From JBCBXA01 sp039816825 (lineage in GTDB: Bacteria; Pseudomonadota; Alphaproteobacteria; Rhizobiales; Rhizobiaceae), in the NCBI GenBank assembly GCA_039816825.1, contig JBCBXA010000017.1, positions 1-44,075 of the forward strand: a stretch of DNA of 44,075 nucleotides, written 5' to 3'. The position numbers and the translations under genes are program-made. Positions 42,561 to 44,075 of the stretch are shown here, piece by piece; within the stretch, counting starts at the first letter, position 1; each line of letters opens with the position of its first letter. The notes below the pieces were generated by a model. That model was not told the origin of the DNA, searched no databases, and saw nothing but the letters and a program-made list of their open reading frames with translations.

Positions 42561-43028
42561 ATGGCCAAAGTCACTACCAAACGTACGATCAACGCCCCTG
42601 CTGAAGATGTCTGGCAAAGCCTGGACGACTACGGCGGGATCGCAAAATGGAACGAGAACTTAGCAGGGTCACGTGTCTTGCCCGGCAGTGCTGCAACCGG
42701 CTTGGGGGCGAAGCGGCAATGCGATCTCAAAGCCGACGGCAGCCAATACCTTCGTGAAACGATCAATGTGTATGAGCCGGGTCGTAAGCTGGGTCTTGTG
42801 ATCGATGACACGACCATGCCGATGAAAGGGGCGACGTGCCTCTTTGAGGTCCGCCCCCTCGGCCCAAACCGCAGCGAGATCGTCTTTTCCATGGATTTCA
42901 AACCACCCATGGGGATTTTGGGCCAACTCATGCTGCCGATGATGAAGCCCATGCTTCAGGGAAAAATGGCGAAGGCCCTAGAGGGTAACGATGCCTATGT
43001 GACCCGTGGCAGATTAGCCCACGCCTAA
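42561..43028 (+). CDS. SRPBCC (START-like) family protein
   Basis: A 155-residue soluble protein with the SRPBCC fold: the N-terminal strand VTTKRTINAPAEDVWQSLDDYGGIAKWNENL, the strand pair YLRETINVYEPGRKLGLVID, and a long C-terminal helix. Members bind hydrophobic ligands or act in polyketide cyclisation and detoxification. It lies 26 bases after the hydrolase with a strong AAGGAGAG site, so it is in the same operon. Confidence 0.85.
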   Translation: MAKVTTKRTINAPAEDVWQSLDDYGGIAKWNENLAGSRVLPGSAATGLGAKRQCDLKADGSQYLRETINVYEPGRKLGLVIDDTTMPMKGATCLFEVRPLGPNRSEIVFSMDFKPPMGILGQLMLPMMKPMLQGKMAKALEGNDAYVTRGRLAHA

Positions 43029-43052
43029 CCTCAACGCATCAGGAGAAACTCA

Positions 43053-43352
43053 ATGACAGTCACTGCATTCTTCACCGTTGTGCCCAACCCTGAGGCGGGC
43101 GAGGCACTTCAAGCATATTCAGAGAAGGCGGGCCCAATGCTGGTCGCGGCGGGCGGCACCAACGGTCGCCGGGTGGAAATTGGAGACGCCATCGTCGGTG
43201 AAAATCCGGGGTTCGCAATGGCCATGATGATGGACTTCCCCTCCCGCGAAGCATTGGAAGGCGTCTTCACATCCGATGCTTACCAGGAAGTCATACCCCT
43301 TCGCGAAGCGGCATTTGCATCCTTCACCTGTACCGTGGCGGAGCCAGCGTAG
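43053..43352 (+). CDS. DUF1330-like dimeric alpha/beta-barrel protein
   Basis: A 99-residue protein with ferredoxin-like dimeric barrel character, closest to DUF1330 by its LQAYSEKAGPMLVAAGGTNGRR, VGENPGFAMAMMMDFPSREALEGVFTSDAYQEVIPLR layout. Relatives bind or modify small aromatic or quinoid molecules, but function is mostly unknown. It follows the SRPBCC gene by 24 bases with an AGGAGA site. A hairpin follows, so it is probably the operon's last gene. Confidence 0.75.
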   Translation: MTVTAFFTVVPNPEAGEALQAYSEKAGPMLVAAGGTNGRRVEIGDAIVGENPGFAMAMMMDFPSREALEGVFTSDAYQEVIPLREAAFASFTCTVAEPA

Positions 43353-43384
43353 TCGGTAAGTAAGTGCAATTTCCTTCAAAGCGT

Positions 43385-43409
43385 TACTCGCCCCAAAAAG
43401 GGGCGAGTA
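43385..43409 (+). terminator. Hairpin after the DUF1330 gene
   Basis: A perfect 10-base stem TACTCGCCCC/GGGGCGAGTA with an AAAAA loop. No T-tract follows on the plus strand, so it may be a factor-assisted terminator or 3' protection element. Confidence 0.55.
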
Positions 43410-43588
43410 TCCGTGCAAAACTCTGATTTTGGGTGTGAAAAGTACTAACGGTACAGCGGAATGTGCGATGCGGCGTGACAAGAGCACCAAGCGTCAGCCA
43501 TGCAGACAAAATGCAACGTGGCCAGTGCTTGTTGAGCTGCAAGATGTGACGATGGTAGGAGCCATCAACAAGTTGCAGGTAGCCAGAC

Positions 43589-44017
43589 ATGCAGGTCATC
43601 ATCAACAGTCAATGGCAAGCGAGTGGCAGCGGGCATGCTTATCCCATCGGTGCGGAGAGAATACGCAGTCTACTTTGCCCCTCGGTTGATCTGACCGTTC
43701 CAGACGTTTCCTTCGAACCTGCCAGCTTTGAGGTCGCTCAAGGTGTCCGGAATTACAACGACGTCTTGGCGTCGCTCGATCTGGCCAGTGAGGCAATGCA
43801 AAACCTTTCCACGCCCGTTTTCAATCTTGGCTGCGATTGTGGTGGCGAATTCATTCCGATCGCGAAGCTCAATGAACGCTTCGGTGGCAACCTTCGAGTG
43901 ATTTGGTTTGACGCTCACCCGGACCTTAACACCCCCCTGACATCTACGTCTAAGACGTTTCACGGGATGGTGCTGCGGTCTTTGCTTGGTGAAACACCGA
44001 CTGTCCTTCCCCCCTAG
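43589..44017 (+). pseudogene. Arginase-family gene cut by an insertion sequence
   Basis: The N-terminal 135 or so residues of an arginase/agmatinase-fold hydrolase. The metal-site motifs are visible: GCDCGGE at about 81-87 (in place of GGDH), DAHPD at 108-112 and FHGM at 124-127. The frame stops after 142 codons, less than half the family length, exactly where an insertion sequence begins. The final residues (about VLPP) come from the element. Substrate (arginine, agmatine, formiminoglutamate or other) cannot be told. It starts after an AGGT site at 43589. Confidence 0.75.
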
Positions 44018-44075
44018 AACTGGGCCATTACATTGGCGGCGAGAGGGGGATTTGGCATGGCTAGGAAGCGACATT
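44002..44075 (+). mobile_element. Left end of an IS3-family-like insertion sequence
   Basis: The arginase frame breaks here at a sequence starting TGTCCTTCCCCCC, a form common at IS3-family ends. A transposase start follows at 44057 with an AGGGGGA ribosome site. The boundary is inferred because the other terminal repeat is outside the window. Confidence 0.6.
44057..44075 (+). CDS. Start of an IS3-family transposase OrfA (partial)
   Basis: Only six codons, MARKRH, are present before the window ends. This start is common among IS3-family OrfA proteins, small helix-turn-helix transposase subunits joined by frameshift to OrfB. The good ribosome site and the broken arginase gene upstream support it. 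With so few residues the call rests mainly on context. Confidence 0.5.

Noticed and set aside
1..44075. CRISPR arrays, rRNA genes, toxin-antitoxin pairs
   Set aside because: No regularly spaced repeats, no rRNA sequence and no recognisable toxin or antitoxin family were seen.

Overview
The window looks like part of an alphaproteobacterial chromosome. The GC content is high (about 60 percent by eye). The block Suv3-like helicase, Hsp15-type S4 protein, FdxA ferredoxin, CarD and RpoH is an arrangement I know from Alphaproteobacteria, and so is the DUF2849-CysI-DUF934 sulfite reductase operon. A Rhizobiales-like organism is plausible, but the order cannot be fixed from this sequence alone.

Layout. 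1-658 holds no gene I recognise. 659-6630 is a plus-strand information and stress block: helicase, S4 RNA-binding protein, fdxA, carD and an rpoH-type sigma factor. 6670-9001 (minus) holds a lipoprotein M48 protease and a degenerate nuclease-like secreted protein, followed by a minus-strand tRNA-Arg(CCT). 9349-11883 is the assimilatory sulfite reductase operon, closed by a strong bidirectional terminator. 11963-14990 has a divergent pair: a polysaccharide export lipoprotein and an alpha-oxoamine synthase. 15005-18842 (minus) has a GH3 NagZ-like hydrolase and a coupled gabD-galM pair. 19035-21188 is malate synthase G. 21512-23491 has truB and a patatin. 23498-30697 (minus) is a complete family-5 ABC transporter with two tandem binding proteins. 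30828-35981 is a purine/ureide catabolic cluster: PuuD, HIU hydrolase, a fused PuuE allantoinase-OHCU decarboxylase, AllA, a HEAT-like protein and AllE.

From about 36398 the character changes. A fragment of a tRNA or tmRNA 3' end lies beside a tyrosine recombinase, followed by a small unknown gene, a gene-poor stretch, two TetR-regulated modules and an arginase-family gene cut by an insertion sequence at the right edge. I read this as the left part of an integrated genomic island whose far end is outside the window.

How the genes fit together. Urate is oxidised by PuuD, hydrolysed by UraH and decarboxylated and then opened by the PuuE fusion. AllE and AllA finish the route to glyoxylate, and malate synthase G could consume that glyoxylate. 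The allantoate amidohydrolase step is not in the window. The ABC transporter is in line with uraH-puuD and may import a related nitrogen compound, but its family usually carries peptides. In the island, a divergent promoter packed with palindromes separates a DUF4336-TetR pair from an exported alpha/beta hydrolase, an SRPBCC protein and a DUF1330 protein. It reads as a self-regulated small-molecule response module.
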